Assembly: GCF_008084905.1 (NCBI RefSeq)
Contig: NZ_VSFC01000042.1
Location: forward strand, 21,499-85,498
Direction: 5' to 3'
Length of the DNA: 64,000 nt
Origin: Xanthomarina maritima
Lineage (GTDB): Bacteria > Bacteroidota > Bacteroidia > Flavobacteriales > Flavobacteriaceae
In this document: positions 55,058 to 64,000 of the stretch, in pieces
How the letters are laid out: each line of letters starts with the position of its first letter
Position numbering within the stretch: the first letter of the stretch is position 1
Translations under genes and position numbers: made by a program
Notes under the pieces: model-generated
Databases searched by the model: none
What the model was told of the DNA's origin: nothing
What the model saw: only the letters and a program-made list of their open reading frames with translations

Positions 55058-56125
55058 TTACTTAATTAAAGAATTTTTAAATTCTTTTTGTTCTTTTATC
55101 CAAGCGTCGTACTCTTCTTGAGTTTCAACAATTATTTTCATTTGCATATTGTAATGAGATTTTCCACATATCTTATTACATAATAATAAATAATCAAATT
55201 CGTATGGATCTAATGCTGCTTCTCCTTTAGTTGCTAATTCTTTACTTTTTTCAGCTCTAATATTGTTAATATTAGCTACCTTCTCCATTATCTCAGGTGT
55301 TTGTCTCATATCTGTAGTAGTTACAGTAGGAGTAAAACCAAATTGAGTTACCATTCCAGGTACACAGTTCATTTGAGCTCTAAAATGAGGCATATAAGCT
55401 GAGTGCAACACATCTTGTGAACGCATTTTAAATAAGACTGGTTTTCCTACTGGTAAATGCAATTCTGTCGTAATGATATCATCTTGTGCATTAGGGTCAG
55501 ATTCGTCTAATCCTAAAATATTAGCATTATCTAAATTTATTAATCTAACATTTGACTTACCTAACGTGTTATCATTTCCACCATATCTAGCTTTCCAGTT
55601 AAACTGTTGTGCGTATAATTCAATAACTAATGGGTCATCGTCTTCATTAACATTCATGATGCTATTCCATGTAAATAATCCATAAATAATTAAACCAGCT
55701 AGAACAATAACAGGAATGATTGTCCAGATAGCTTCTAATGTATTATTATCTGCATAGAATAATGCTTTTTTCCCTTTTTCGCCTCTGTATTTAAAAGCAA
55801 AATAGTGTAATAAATATTGTGTTATTGTTTGTACAATAAAGATAATTACCATGGAGATAATCATTAGATTATCAATTTCAGGACCATGAGCTGATGCTGA
55901 ATTTGACATTAATGGTAAATCTCCCCATTTCACAAAACATACAATGGTAATAATATAAATGAAAGCTAGGAAAGCCATCATCATATAAGCATTCATCTTG
56001 TTATCGTTATCTGTTGCTATTTGGCTATTAGATTCACCTATTTGAGCTAAATCAAATATTTTAACCATTTGCCAGATGGCAACAGCTACAAAAAGTACTA
56101 TTATAATTGTTAAAAAAGCTGTCAT
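55058..56125 (-). CDS. ctaC: cytochrome c oxidase subunit II
   Basis: A 355-residue subunit that carries the binuclear CuA site and receives electrons. It has N-terminal membrane helices (residues about 2-20, 48-65 and 85-112) and a second pair near 130-150, then a cupredoxin domain. The CuA motif CNKICGKSHYNM gives cysteines 316 and 320, histidine 324 and methionine 327, with the upstream ligand in LHSAYMPHF. There is no C-terminal cytochrome c domain, so electrons must come from a separate cytochrome or from ActE. It follows actF by 26 bases. Confidence 0.95.
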   Translation of the reverse strand: MTAFLTIIIVLFVAVAIWQMVKIFDLAQIGESNSQIATDNDNKMNAYMMMAFLAFIYIITIVCFVKWGDLPLMSNSASAHGPEIDNLMIISMVIIFIVQTITQYLLHYFAFKYRGEKGKKALFYADNNTLEAIWTIIPVIVLAGLIIYGLFTWNSIMNVNEDDDPLVIELYAQQFNWKARYGGNDNTLGKSNVRLINLDNANILGLDESDPNAQDDIITTELHLPVGKPVLFKMRSQDVLHSAYMPHFRAQMNCVPGMVTQFGFTPTVTTTDMRQTPEIMEKVANINNIRAEKSKELATKGEAALDPYEFDYLLLCNKICGKSHYNMQMKIIVETQEEYDAWIKEQKEFKNSLIK

Positions 56126-56151
56126 TGTCTTTTCTCTTCTTTAATTAATTT

Positions 56152-57522
56152 TTAATAATGAAAATGTTCACTTTCCTTTAAGAATGGATTTCTTTTAACT
56201 ACTAATGATGCTTTTGATAAAGCTTTAAATACTATAAATATAAATAATCCAGCAAATAACATAATAGAGCTAATTTCAGGAATTCCAAATGCCCATCTAT
56301 CTCCAACAGTTGCTGGCATAATCATTACATAAACATCTATATAATGACCAACTAATATGATAATTCCAGCCATAATTACAAACCATGGAATTCGTTTGTA
56401 ATCGCTATTCATTAAAACTAAGAATGGGAAAATAAAGTTAAGTGCTAACATTCCGAAAAACAATCCATTGTAATCTTCAATACGAGTAATGAAATATGTT
56501 ACCTCTTCTGGAATATTTGCATACCATATTAACATAAATTGCGAGAACCATAGGTATGTCCAGAAAATACTAAATCCAAACATGAATTTTGCTAAATCGT
56601 GTATATGACTATCGTTTACAATTTCTAAATGACCTTTAGATTTTAAGTATAAGGAAATAAAAGCAATGACTGTTATACCACTTACAGCCATTCCTGCAAA
56701 TACATACCATCCAAATAAAGTACTAAACCAGTGTGGGTCTACACTCATAATCCAATCCCAAGACATGATAGATTCTGTATAAATAAAGAATACTAAAAAC
56801 GCAGCAGAAATACGGAAAGCTTTTTTAAAGTTGCTATTATCCTCTGATTTATCTTGAGCTAAAGTAAATTTTCGTGCAAAGTATCTATATAAACTCCAAC
56901 CAGCAATAAAAATTAATCCTCTTACAGCAAACCATCCAATATTTAACCAGCTAGATTTACCTTGTATTAATTTATCATGAGCTACAACGTCTGGATCCAT
57001 CCAAATAAAAATGTTATAGTGACCAATTAATCCTGATGCTAAAGCAATAGCTAAAACTATAAGACCACCAGGAAGTACATAAGCTGTAATTCCTTCCATA
57101 ACTCTAAAAAGGACTGGAGACCAACCTGCTTGTGATGCAAATTGAATAGCATAAAATGCTAAAACACCTAGTGCTATCATAAAAAAGAAAAATGCAGCTA
57201 CATATAATGCAGACCAAGGTCTGTTAGCTATTTGGTGTTGTACATGCTCTACATGTTCTTTATGAGCATCTGTATGAGATGCTACTGCTTCTCCATGAGA
57301 TTCTTGAGCATGATCTTCACTAGCTGCTGCATCATGAGAAGTTGATTCATGTGTTGCTTCTTCAGCATGATCTCCACTATGATGAGAAGTTTCTTCTGCT
57401 AGCATGGTTTCAACGTCTTCAAAAGATTTATGAGATGTCATAAAACCATATCCTACACCTAATAGTCCTAAAATTATTAAGGCTATAGAAAATGTCTTTA
57501 ATTTATTTGAGATTGTGTACAT
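56152..57522 (-). CDS. actF: alternative complex III subunit ActF
   Basis: A 456-residue integral membrane subunit, related to ActC (NrfD-like), of the quinol:cytochrome c oxidoreductase. It has one N-terminal helix (about 10-27), then a 50-residue loop with twelve histidines in residues 47-96, and about nine further helices. ActF pairs with ActC in the membrane arm. The histidine-rich loop is not part of the ordinary ActF fold and may bind metal. It lies 24 bases after actE. Confidence 0.93.
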   Translation of the reverse strand: MYTISNKLKTFSIALIILGLLGVGYGFMTSHKSFEDVETMLAEETSHHSGDHAEEATHESTSHDAAASEDHAQESHGEAVASHTDAHKEHVEHVQHQIANRPWSALYVAAFFFFMIALGVLAFYAIQFASQAGWSPVLFRVMEGITAYVLPGGLIVLAIALASGLIGHYNIFIWMDPDVVAHDKLIQGKSSWLNIGWFAVRGLIFIAGWSLYRYFARKFTLAQDKSEDNSNFKKAFRISAAFLVFFIYTESIMSWDWIMSVDPHWFSTLFGWYVFAGMAVSGITVIAFISLYLKSKGHLEIVNDSHIHDLAKFMFGFSIFWTYLWFSQFMLIWYANIPEEVTYFITRIEDYNGLFFGMLALNFIFPFLVLMNSDYKRIPWFVIMAGIIILVGHYIDVYVMIMPATVGDRWAFGIPEISSIMLFAGLFIFIVFKALSKASLVVKRNPFLKESEHFHY

Positions 57523-57546
57523 ATCTATATTTAATCTTTATCTTTC

Positions 57547-58104
57547 TTACTTTTCTAATTTAGCTTTTAAGTCTAATACGTAAGCTACAACTTGCCAACG
57601 TTCTTCTTCACCTAGTTGATTTGCATAGGATCCCATGGTGTTTTTACCATAATAAATTGTATGATAAATACTTCCTTCAGTAATGGCTCTTCCTATATCA
57701 TCATAACTAGGGATCCCTAATATTTTTTCTCTTTTTACTAGGTTTCCTTGACCATCTCCCTTATTACCATGACATATCCCACAATAAATATCATAAAGAA
57801 CTTTAGCTTCTTCTAAATTTATTTGTGTAGAATCTAAAGGACTTTTTAAATTTTCTTTGGCTAAAAGGAAATCTTCGATAGAATTAGAATAATCAAATGG
57901 CATATATCCTCTAGCAATAGTTCCCTCTACTGGCAATTGTGCTTCAAATCCACTTCTAAAAGCATGAGATTCAGAATATGTTTCATATCCAACTGATTCA
58001 TACATGTTTGGCATAAATTGATAGTTAGGTCTTGAGTCATTCATACAAGACACAAACGATATGAATACTAATGCTAAAACCGTTATTTTTATTAAGCTCT
58101 TCAT
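57547..58104 (-). CDS. actE: alternative complex III cytochrome c subunit ActE
   Basis: A 185-residue lipoprotein with a lipobox FVSC (cysteine 20) and one class I cytochrome c domain. The haem site is CGICH (108-112) and the likely axial methionine is 157 in NTMGSY. It moves electrons from the ActA/ActB head towards the oxidase. It lies 9 bases after actD. Confidence 0.94.
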   Translation of the reverse strand: MKSLIKITVLALVFISFVSCMNDSRPNYQFMPNMYESVGYETYSESHAFRSGFEAQLPVEGTIARGYMPFDYSNSIEDFLLAKENLKSPLDSTQINLEEAKVLYDIYCGICHGNKGDGQGNLVKREKILGIPSYDDIGRAITEGSIYHTIYYGKNTMGSYANQLGEEERWQVVAYVLDLKAKLEK

Positions 58105-58113
58105 ATTACTATA

Positions 58114-58650
58114 TTAATGTGCTTCTTCTTTTTCAATTAATTTAATTTCTACAGCTCCAGTTTCTTTTAATAAACTTTCTAATTCTTTTTCATTTCCATG
58201 AACAGCAATTTCCATTAAAAAATGATCGTCTGTAGTTCTAACATCTGGGTTTTCAGCCTTCTTAAATGGCCACATTCTGCTTCGTAAATAAAATGTTATT
58301 ACCATTAAATGCGCTGCAAAAAATACAGTTAACTCAAACATAATAGGAACAAAAGCTGGCATGTTTTCTATATAGCTAAAACTTGGTTTTCCTCCAATGT
58401 TTTGAGGCCAGTCTTCTATCATAATATAGTTCATCATTACAATAGCTACTATTAAACCTACGCAACCATACATAAAAGATGCTATTGCAATACGTGTTGG
58501 AGCTAATCCCATAGCCTTGTCTAGTCCGTGAACTGGAAAAGGTGTATATATTTCTTCAATGTGATGTTTTTCTGCTTTCACTTTCTTAACAGCATTCATT
58601 AATACATCATCATCTGTATAAATAGCGTGAATTACTTTTGAAGTTTCCAT
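58114..58650 (-). CDS. actD: alternative complex III subunit ActD (DUF3341)
   Basis: A 178-residue protein with a cytoplasmic N-terminal part opening IHAIYTDDDVLMNAV and YTPFPVHGLDKAMGL, two membrane helices (about 56-76 and 103-124) and a C-terminal soluble tail with DVRTTDDHFLMEI. This is the DUF3341/ActD pattern. It anchors and stabilises the complex. It follows actC by 3 bases. Confidence 0.94.
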   Translation of the reverse strand: METSKVIHAIYTDDDVLMNAVKKVKAEKHHIEEIYTPFPVHGLDKAMGLAPTRIAIASFMYGCVGLIVAIVMMNYIMIEDWPQNIGGKPSFSYIENMPAFVPIMFELTVFFAAHLMVITFYLRSRMWPFKKAENPDVRTTDDHFLMEIAVHGNEKELESLLKETGAVEIKLIEKEEAH

Positions 58651-58653
58651 ATG

Positions 58654-60111
58654 CTACTCGTCGTTTTTTGTTTTGTTAACTTGGCTACCAGAAGTTCTTT
58701 CATCCACTCCTGTTCCTACTAAACTATCTCCTCTTTCTCTAATTTTTTTATAGCGTTCTCCTGAAGATTTCAAAATAGTTTTTACTTCAGCTTGAGCAAT
58801 TACAGGGAATGTTCTTGAGTATAATAAGAATAATACAAAGAAGAATCCAATTGTTCCTATGAATATTCCTATATCTACAAATGTTGGTGAGAACATAGTC
58901 CAAGATGATGGTAAATAATCTCTATGTAATGAGGTAACGATAATAACAAAACGCTCAAACCACATTCCAATATTTACTACAATTGAGATAATAAATGAGA
59001 ACATTATACTTGTTCTAAGTTTCTTAAACCACATGAATTGTGGAGAGAATACATTACAAGTCATCATTGCCCAATAAGCCCACCAGTAAGGTCCAGTTGC
59101 TCTATTCAAGAAGGCATATTGTTCATATTCCACACCTGAATACCATGCAATAAATAACTCAGTAATATAAGCCACACCTACAATAGACCCAGTAATCATG
59201 ATGACAATATTCATCAATTCGATATGTTGTACTGTAATATAATCTTCTAAATTACATACTTTTCTCATGATAATAAGAAGCGTGTTTACCATGGCAAATC
59301 CAGAGAAAACTGCTCCTGCAACAAAGTAAGGAGGGAAAATAGTAGTATGCCATCCTGGTATAACTGAAGTTGCGAAGTCAAAAGATACAATGGTATGTAC
59401 AGAAAGTACAAGAGGTGTTGCTAAACCAGCAAGTACCAAAGATACTTCTTCAAAACGTTGCCAATCTTTTGCTCTACCAGACCATCCAAAACTTAATAAA
59501 GAATATATTTTCTTTTGGAATGGTTTTACAGCTCTATCACGAATCATTGCAAAATCTGGTAATAAACCTGTCCACCAGAAAACTAATGATACAGATAAAT
59601 ATGTAGAAATTGCAAATACATCCCAAAGTAATGGTGAGTTAAAGTTTACCCAAAGAGAACCAAATTGGTTTGGTATTGGCAGAACCCAATATCCTAACCA
59701 TGGACGACCCATGTGAATAATTGGAAATAATCCAGCTTGAACAACAGAGAAAATTGTCATTGCTTCTGCCGAACGGTTAATTGCCATTCTCCATTTTTGA
59801 CGGAAAAGTAATAGTACTGCAGAAATTAATGTTCCTGCGTGACCAATACCTACCCACCAAACGAAATTGGTAATATCCCAAGCCCAACCTACGGTTTTAT
59901 TTAAACCCCAAGTTCCTATACCTGTAGATATTGTATAAATGATACATCCTATTCCCCAAAGAAAAGCTGCTAGTGCTATAGAAAAAACTATCCACCAAGA
60001 TTTGTTTGCTTTACCTTCAATTGGTTTTGCCACATCCACAGTAACATCGTGGTATGATTTTTCGCCTGTAACTAAAGGTCTTCTAATAGGTGCTTCGTAA
60101 TGAGACGCCAT
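58654..60111 (-). CDS. actC: alternative complex III subunit ActC (NrfD/PsrC-like)
   Basis: A 485-residue integral membrane protein with about ten helices of the NrfD/PsrC type, the likely site of menaquinol binding and, with ActF, of the membrane arm. Conserved features include GIGHAGTLISAVLLLFRQKWR, IHMGRPWLGYWVLPIPNQ and the FDFATSVIPGWHTTIFPPYFVAGAVFSGFAM segment. The C-terminal tail is polar. It lies 34 bases after actB and 3 before actD. Confidence 0.96.
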   Translation of the reverse strand: MASHYEAPIRRPLVTGEKSYHDVTVDVAKPIEGKANKSWWIVFSIALAAFLWGIGCIIYTISTGIGTWGLNKTVGWAWDITNFVWWVGIGHAGTLISAVLLLFRQKWRMAINRSAEAMTIFSVVQAGLFPIIHMGRPWLGYWVLPIPNQFGSLWVNFNSPLLWDVFAISTYLSVSLVFWWTGLLPDFAMIRDRAVKPFQKKIYSLLSFGWSGRAKDWQRFEEVSLVLAGLATPLVLSVHTIVSFDFATSVIPGWHTTIFPPYFVAGAVFSGFAMVNTLLIIMRKVCNLEDYITVQHIELMNIVIMITGSIVGVAYITELFIAWYSGVEYEQYAFLNRATGPYWWAYWAMMTCNVFSPQFMWFKKLRTSIMFSFIISIVVNIGMWFERFVIIVTSLHRDYLPSSWTMFSPTFVDIGIFIGTIGFFFVLFLLYSRTFPVIAQAEVKTILKSSGERYKKIRERGDSLVGTGVDERTSGSQVNKTKNDE

Positions 60112-60145
60112 AATCCTTTTATAATTATTTTCTTAATTCGTTTTA

Positions 60146-63100
60146 TTATGCTTCGGTTGTATTTCTCACTTTAGTATGGTACTGAACATTTGGCTTAGTA
60201 CCTACGCTCTCTAATAAGTGATACATACGATTATCTTCTAAAAGTTTTGCAACTTTACTGTCTTTATCATTGATGTCTCCAAATACCATGGCTCCATTGC
60301 TACATGCAGAAGAACAAGCTGTTTGGAATTCTCCATCTTTAATTTCACGTCCATCACGTTTAGCATCAAGTATAGTTTTTTGTGTTTTTTGAATACACAT
60401 AGAACATTTCTCCATAACACCACGAGAACGTACTACTACGTCTGGGTTTAATACCATACGTCCTAAATCATCATTCATGTAGTAATCAAACTCATCATTT
60501 TGAGAGTATAAGAACCAGTTAAAACGACGAACCTTATATGGACAGTTGTTTGCACAGTAACGTGTACCTACACAACGGTTATATGCCATGTGGTTTTGAC
60601 CTTGACGTCCATGAGACGTTGCAGCCACTGGGCAAACAGTTTCACAAGGTGCATGATTACAGTGTTGACACATTACTGGTTGAAAAGCAACTTGAGGATT
60701 CTCAGATGCTTGCTCCATTTCGCCAAATTCGCTTAATGAGCTTCCTAATCCTGAAATATTATCTTTTTTAGAGTTATCTCCATCAAAAGATTCTTCAGAA
60801 GAGTAATATCTATCAATACGTAACCAGTGCATATCTCTACTTTTACGCACTTCTTCTTTACCTACTACAGGTACATTGTTTTCTGCGTGACAAGCAATAA
60901 CACAAGCTCCACATCCTGTACATGCATTTAAGTCAATTGATAAATTAAAATGATGTCCAATTGAACGGTCAAATTCATCCCATAAATCAACCTCAGAAAC
61001 AGGAGTCTCTACGTGATTTAAAGAAACAACTGGAACTGCATTCCAAATCGATTTATCTTTAGTATTAAAAATCTCTAAAGAAGTTTCTTTAATAATGTCT
61101 CCACGACCCATTAAGGTATTATGCAACTGAACACATGCAAATTCATGCATTCCAGATGCTGGACTTACAGTGACATTTTGAACTGAATTAAAATCTTGGT
61201 ATAACATATATGCATTTACACCAGTTTTCATTTCATTTTTTAAACCTGTAGTTCTACCATATCCAAACGCTAGACCTACAGATCCTTTTGCTTGTCCTGG
61301 CTGAATCATTACAGGAACATTTTCTAAAGTTGTTCCGTCTATTGTAACATTTGCAAAACTACCATTTAAAGCTCCATCTGCAACATGCTCGTTTTTCAAA
61401 CCTAAAGCATTTGCATCAGCTTGAGAAACCGTTAAGTAGTTATCCCAAGATGTTCTTGTTATTGGATCTGGAAATTCTTGTAACCATGGGTTATTGGCTT
61501 GTTGGCCATCTCCCATTCCTACTTTAGTATATAATGTTAGTTCTAATCCTTCAGTTGATGTTGAAGATGCTAATGCTCTAGCAGCAGAACCACCAGACGC
61601 TATTGGTGCAGCAGTATTAGCTTCTGAAACAGTTTCTTCTTCATCTTTCTTTAGTCCTAAACCTTGAGCTACATCTTCAATAATACCTCCTACAAAGGTT
61701 TTGTCTTTATCAGAAACTTCGTTAGATGATCCACCAGTTTCTATTGTTACATTTCCATTTGAAACAAAAGTACCATCATGTAAAGCTTGACTAAATGATG
61801 ATCCTCCTAATATACTCTCATTCCAAGTTTGCTTAATATAGTCATGGTAAGAAATATCGTTTCCTGTCCAATTTAATAATGCCTCTTGAAATTGTTTTGT
61901 ATCGAATAACGGACGAATTGTAGGTTGCATTAACCCAAAATGTCCTTTTTTTAATTCTACATCTCCCCAAGATTCTAAATAATGAGGTGCTGCAGCAATA
62001 TATTGAGTTTGTGTAGATGTTTCGTCAGCTTTCATTGAGAAAGTAACGGATAAATCTGTTTGAGCTAAGCCTTCAGCAAATTCTGAAGCATTAGGTAATG
62101 TATACATAGGATTAACTCCACTCATAATAATTGCTCCAACTCTACCTGCTTTCATATCTGCAACTAAAGTTTTCACATAAGCGTCATTACCTTGTCTAGT
62201 TTTTATTGGAGTAGAAGCATCAAAAGCTTTAGAGTTTAAGTATTCATTAATTTCTAAAACAACTGTTTGAGCATTCACATCTTGGATACCAGTTACAACA
62301 ACACCTTTACTTCCAGCACTCTTAAGTTGAGAAGCAGCTTTATTGATAGCATCTAAAATATGTTCTGGTAAATCTACAGAAACAGATCCACCTACTACTT
62401 CACTATATAATTTGGCTAAAGCCAATTTCTGCTGAGTTGGAGTTAAAGGCACACGCTTGTCTGCATTTGCTCCAGTTAAAGACATGTTAGATTCAAACTG
62501 TACATGACGAGACATTTTTCCATGATTTGGAACACGTCCAGCAGCATACCCAGTATCAAAACCTCCACCTTGCCAATCGCTTAGAAAATCTGCACCAACA
62601 GAAACAATTGTATCTGCTTGAGAGAAATTGTAATTAGCTAATCCTCTTTCATTATATTTTGCTTGAAAAGCATCTAGAGCAGCTGATTCAGAAACAGCAT
62701 CATAAATTACATGATTTACATTACTGTATTTTTGTTTGAATTCAGCTATTAACTTTGTTGTAGATGGACTAGCAAATGTTTGAGTTAATAATACAATTTG
62801 CTTCCCAGTTCCACTTATTGAAGTTAATTTCTGACTTACTTCAGCATTTAAATCTTCCCATGAAATGTAGCTATCACCTTTTACAGGACCTTGCATTCTC
62901 AAACTGTCATACAATCCTAAAACAGATGCATTTACTCTAGCATTTGCTCCACCATTAATGGACGCCATAGTATTGTTTTCTATTTTAATTGGACGACCTT
63001 CTCGTGTTTTTACTAAAACACTAGCAAAATCAAAACCATCTGCAATAGTTGTTGCGTAATAATTAGCTACACCTGGAACTATTTCTTCTGGTTGCACTAC

Positions 63101-63343
63101 ATAAGGAATGGATTTAATAACTGGTCCTTCACAGGCAGCTAAAGATGCTGCAGCTGTACTAAAACCAACATATTTTAAGAAATCACGACGTGTTGTTTTA
63201 GAACTCTCTAATGTTTCTTTATTACCTAAAAATTCATCAGTAGGAATTTCTTCAACAAACTCGTTTTGTTGTAGCGTCTCAACAATTGAGCTATTCTCGT
63301 TTAGCTCTTCAACACTTTTCCAGTATTTCTTGTTTGATGACAT
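60146..63343 (-). CDS. actB: alternative complex III subunit ActB (molybdopterin oxidoreductase-like plus Fe-S domain)
   Basis: A 1065-residue protein, a fusion of a molybdopterin-oxidoreductase-like domain (B1) and a ferredoxin-like domain (B2). The N-terminus has a variant Tat signal with the twin arginine at 52-53 (TRRDFLKYVGF) followed by a lipobox-like AAC (cysteine 71). The last 300 residues hold iron-sulfur motifs CTGCGACVIACH, CQHCNHAPCETVCP, CVGTRYCANNCPY and CSMCIQK. Homologous B1 domains bind no molybdenum cofactor; I see no ligand cysteine near the start that would contradict this. A low-complexity linker sits near residues 560-600. Confidence 0.95.
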   Translation of the reverse strand: MSSNKKYWKSVEELNENSSIVETLQQNEFVEEIPTDEFLGNKETLESSKTTRRDFLKYVGFSTAAASLAACEGPVIKSIPYVVQPEEIVPGVANYYATTIADGFDFASVLVKTREGRPIKIENNTMASINGGANARVNASVLGLYDSLRMQGPVKGDSYISWEDLNAEVSQKLTSISGTGKQIVLLTQTFASPSTTKLIAEFKQKYSNVNHVIYDAVSESAALDAFQAKYNERGLANYNFSQADTIVSVGADFLSDWQGGGFDTGYAAGRVPNHGKMSRHVQFESNMSLTGANADKRVPLTPTQQKLALAKLYSEVVGGSVSVDLPEHILDAINKAASQLKSAGSKGVVVTGIQDVNAQTVVLEINEYLNSKAFDASTPIKTRQGNDAYVKTLVADMKAGRVGAIIMSGVNPMYTLPNASEFAEGLAQTDLSVTFSMKADETSTQTQYIAAAPHYLESWGDVELKKGHFGLMQPTIRPLFDTKQFQEALLNWTGNDISYHDYIKQTWNESILGGSSFSQALHDGTFVSNGNVTIETGGSSNEVSDKDKTFVGGIIEDVAQGLGLKKDEEETVSEANTAAPIASGGSAARALASSTSTEGLELTLYTKVGMGDGQQANNPWLQEFPDPITRTSWDNYLTVSQADANALGLKNEHVADGALNGSFANVTIDGTTLENVPVMIQPGQAKGSVGLAFGYGRTTGLKNEMKTGVNAYMLYQDFNSVQNVTVSPASGMHEFACVQLHNTLMGRGDIIKETSLEIFNTKDKSIWNAVPVVSLNHVETPVSEVDLWDEFDRSIGHHFNLSIDLNACTGCGACVIACHAENNVPVVGKEEVRKSRDMHWLRIDRYYSSEESFDGDNSKKDNISGLGSSLSEFGEMEQASENPQVAFQPVMCQHCNHAPCETVCPVAATSHGRQGQNHMAYNRCVGTRYCANNCPYKVRRFNWFLYSQNDEFDYYMNDDLGRMVLNPDVVVRSRGVMEKCSMCIQKTQKTILDAKRDGREIKDGEFQTACSSACSNGAMVFGDINDKDSKVAKLLEDNRMYHLLESVGTKPNVQYHTKVRNTTEA

Positions 63344-63372
63344 ATTATATAATTGAATTACTTCTTAATAAA

Positions 63373-64000
63373 TTAATAATGACACTTACCACATTCTAAA
63401 CCACCCATTTGAGCAGCTGTAAGTTGATCTACACCATACTTTTTAGATAATTCTTCGTGTATTTTAGTATAGTAAGCATTGTCTTGTACTTTTACATTTG
63501 TATCTCGATGACAGTTAATACACCATCCCATAGTTAATGGAGCAAATTGCGACATAATTTCCATTTCCTCAACAGGTCCATGACATGTTTGACATTCAAT
63601 TCCTGCTACAGACACGTGTTGAGAGTGGTTAAAGTATGCGAAATCTGGTAAATTATGAATTCTTATCCATTTAACAGGCTGTGTTTCTCCTGTGTATTTC
63701 TGATCTGCATCACTCCATCCTACAGCTGCATATAGCTTTTGGATCTCACCATCATAAAATTCTTTGCTATATTCTTCAGTCGCTGTAGATTCAGCAACTT
63801 CATAAATAGATTTATGACAATTCATACATACATTTAAAGATGGAATTCCTGATGTTTTACTTACTCTTGCAGAAGAGTGGCAGTATTTACAATCGATACC
63901 ATTATCTCCAGCATGTATTTTATGCGAGTAATGTATTGGCTGAACTGGTTGATAACCTTGATCTACACCAACCTGCATCATATATCCATATAAGTAATAA
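63373..64000 (-). CDS. actA: alternative complex III subunit ActA, multihaem cytochrome c (C-terminal part)
   Basis: The 5' end lies beyond the right edge. The frame is open across the edge and reads YYLYGYMMQVGVDQGY at its start, so the ATG at 63981 is internal to a longer protein. The visible part contains five haem sites: CKYCH, CMNCH, CQTCH, CINCH and CGKCH. It is the periplasmic cytochrome c head that passes electrons to ActE or to the oxidase. Full-length homologues in flavobacteria have an N-terminal cytochrome c domain and membrane helix, which would explain the missing portion. It is 29 bases upstream of actB. Confidence 0.92.
   Translation of the reverse strand, partial: YYLYGYMMQVGVDQGYQPVQPIHYSHKIHAGDNGIDCKYCHSSARVSKTSGIPSLNVCMNCHKSIYEVAESTATEEYSKEFYDGEIQKLYAAVGWSDADQKYTGETQPVKWIRIHNLPDFAYFNHSQHVSVAGIECQTCHGPVEEMEIMSQFAPLTMGWCINCHRDTNVKVQDNAYYTKIHEELSKKYGVDQLTAAQMGGLECGKCHY

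Noticed and set aside
1..64000. tRNA genes, rRNA genes, CRISPR arrays, insertion sequences
   Set aside because: None seen by reading. The repeats present are terminators and gene-internal low-complexity tracts (the proline codons at 37469-37492 and the E/V codons after them).

Overview
The window is AT-rich chromosomal DNA from a member of the Bacteroidota, almost certainly a marine-type flavobacterium (family Flavobacteriaceae). The evidence is a complete SprA gene (type IX secretion and gliding), a PorP/SprF protein, an alternative complex III (Act) operon joined to a caa3-type oxidase, a malic enzyme fused to a phosphotransacetylase domain, and promoters of the Bacteroidota form TTTG-N19-TAnnTTTG. 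I found no rRNA or tRNA gene, CRISPR array, insertion sequence or prophage. Most of the window is conserved core genome, and no wholly new system stands out.

Layout. 1-1.4 kb: the end of a carotenoid cluster (crtZ tail, fused lycopene cyclase) and an orphan secreted protein. 1.5-7 kb (minus): protein quality control (clpX, clpP, tig), a small membrane protein, an esterase and pdxJ. 7-15.3 kb (plus): CBS protein, nadK, DUF6089 barrel, uppS, bamA, two ompH/skp genes and murI, a unit for envelope building. 15.3-17.4 kb (minus): DUF6265 lipoprotein, gamma carbonic anhydrase, porP/sprF. 17.6-22 kb (plus): nfu-type Fe-S protein, DUF255 thioredoxin-domain protein, DUF1304 protein, MscS channel. 22-28.3 kb (minus): a MacAB/TolC-like tripartite exporter (ATPase, two permeases, adaptor, TolC) followed by tsaB. 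28.4-33.8 kb (minus): cytochrome oxidase assembly (small CxxC protein, DUF420, SCO, Cys-less thioredoxin-like protein) and oxidase subunits IV and III (two copies) with cyoE.

33.8-46.4 kb (minus): a surface and gliding region with a Wzi/RemB-like barrel protein, two TonB genes (one broken by an in-frame stop), vanZ, gcvH, the 7.2-kb sprA and ruvA. 46.4-53.2 kb (minus): maeB, queG, a ScyD/ScyE-like lipoprotein, a decayed AraC-family regulator and ruvB. 53.2-64 kb (minus): cytochrome oxidase subunits I and II, then actF, actE, actD, actC, actB and the 3' part of actA, which runs off the right edge. These genes form one transcription unit that carries electrons from menaquinol to oxygen through ACIII and the oxidase.

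The observations most worth a second look are an AraC-family pseudogene with three frameshifts and one stop, of which only fragments show as open frames; a tonB gene cut by a single TAA between its membrane anchor and its proline tract; a TonB-C-like domain shared by three consecutive genes, one of them an outer-membrane barrel; an inverted repeat enclosing the -7 box of the tig promoter; a Cys-less thioredoxin-like gene paired with SCO; and a hydrophilic insertion of about 115 residues in oxidase subunit III.
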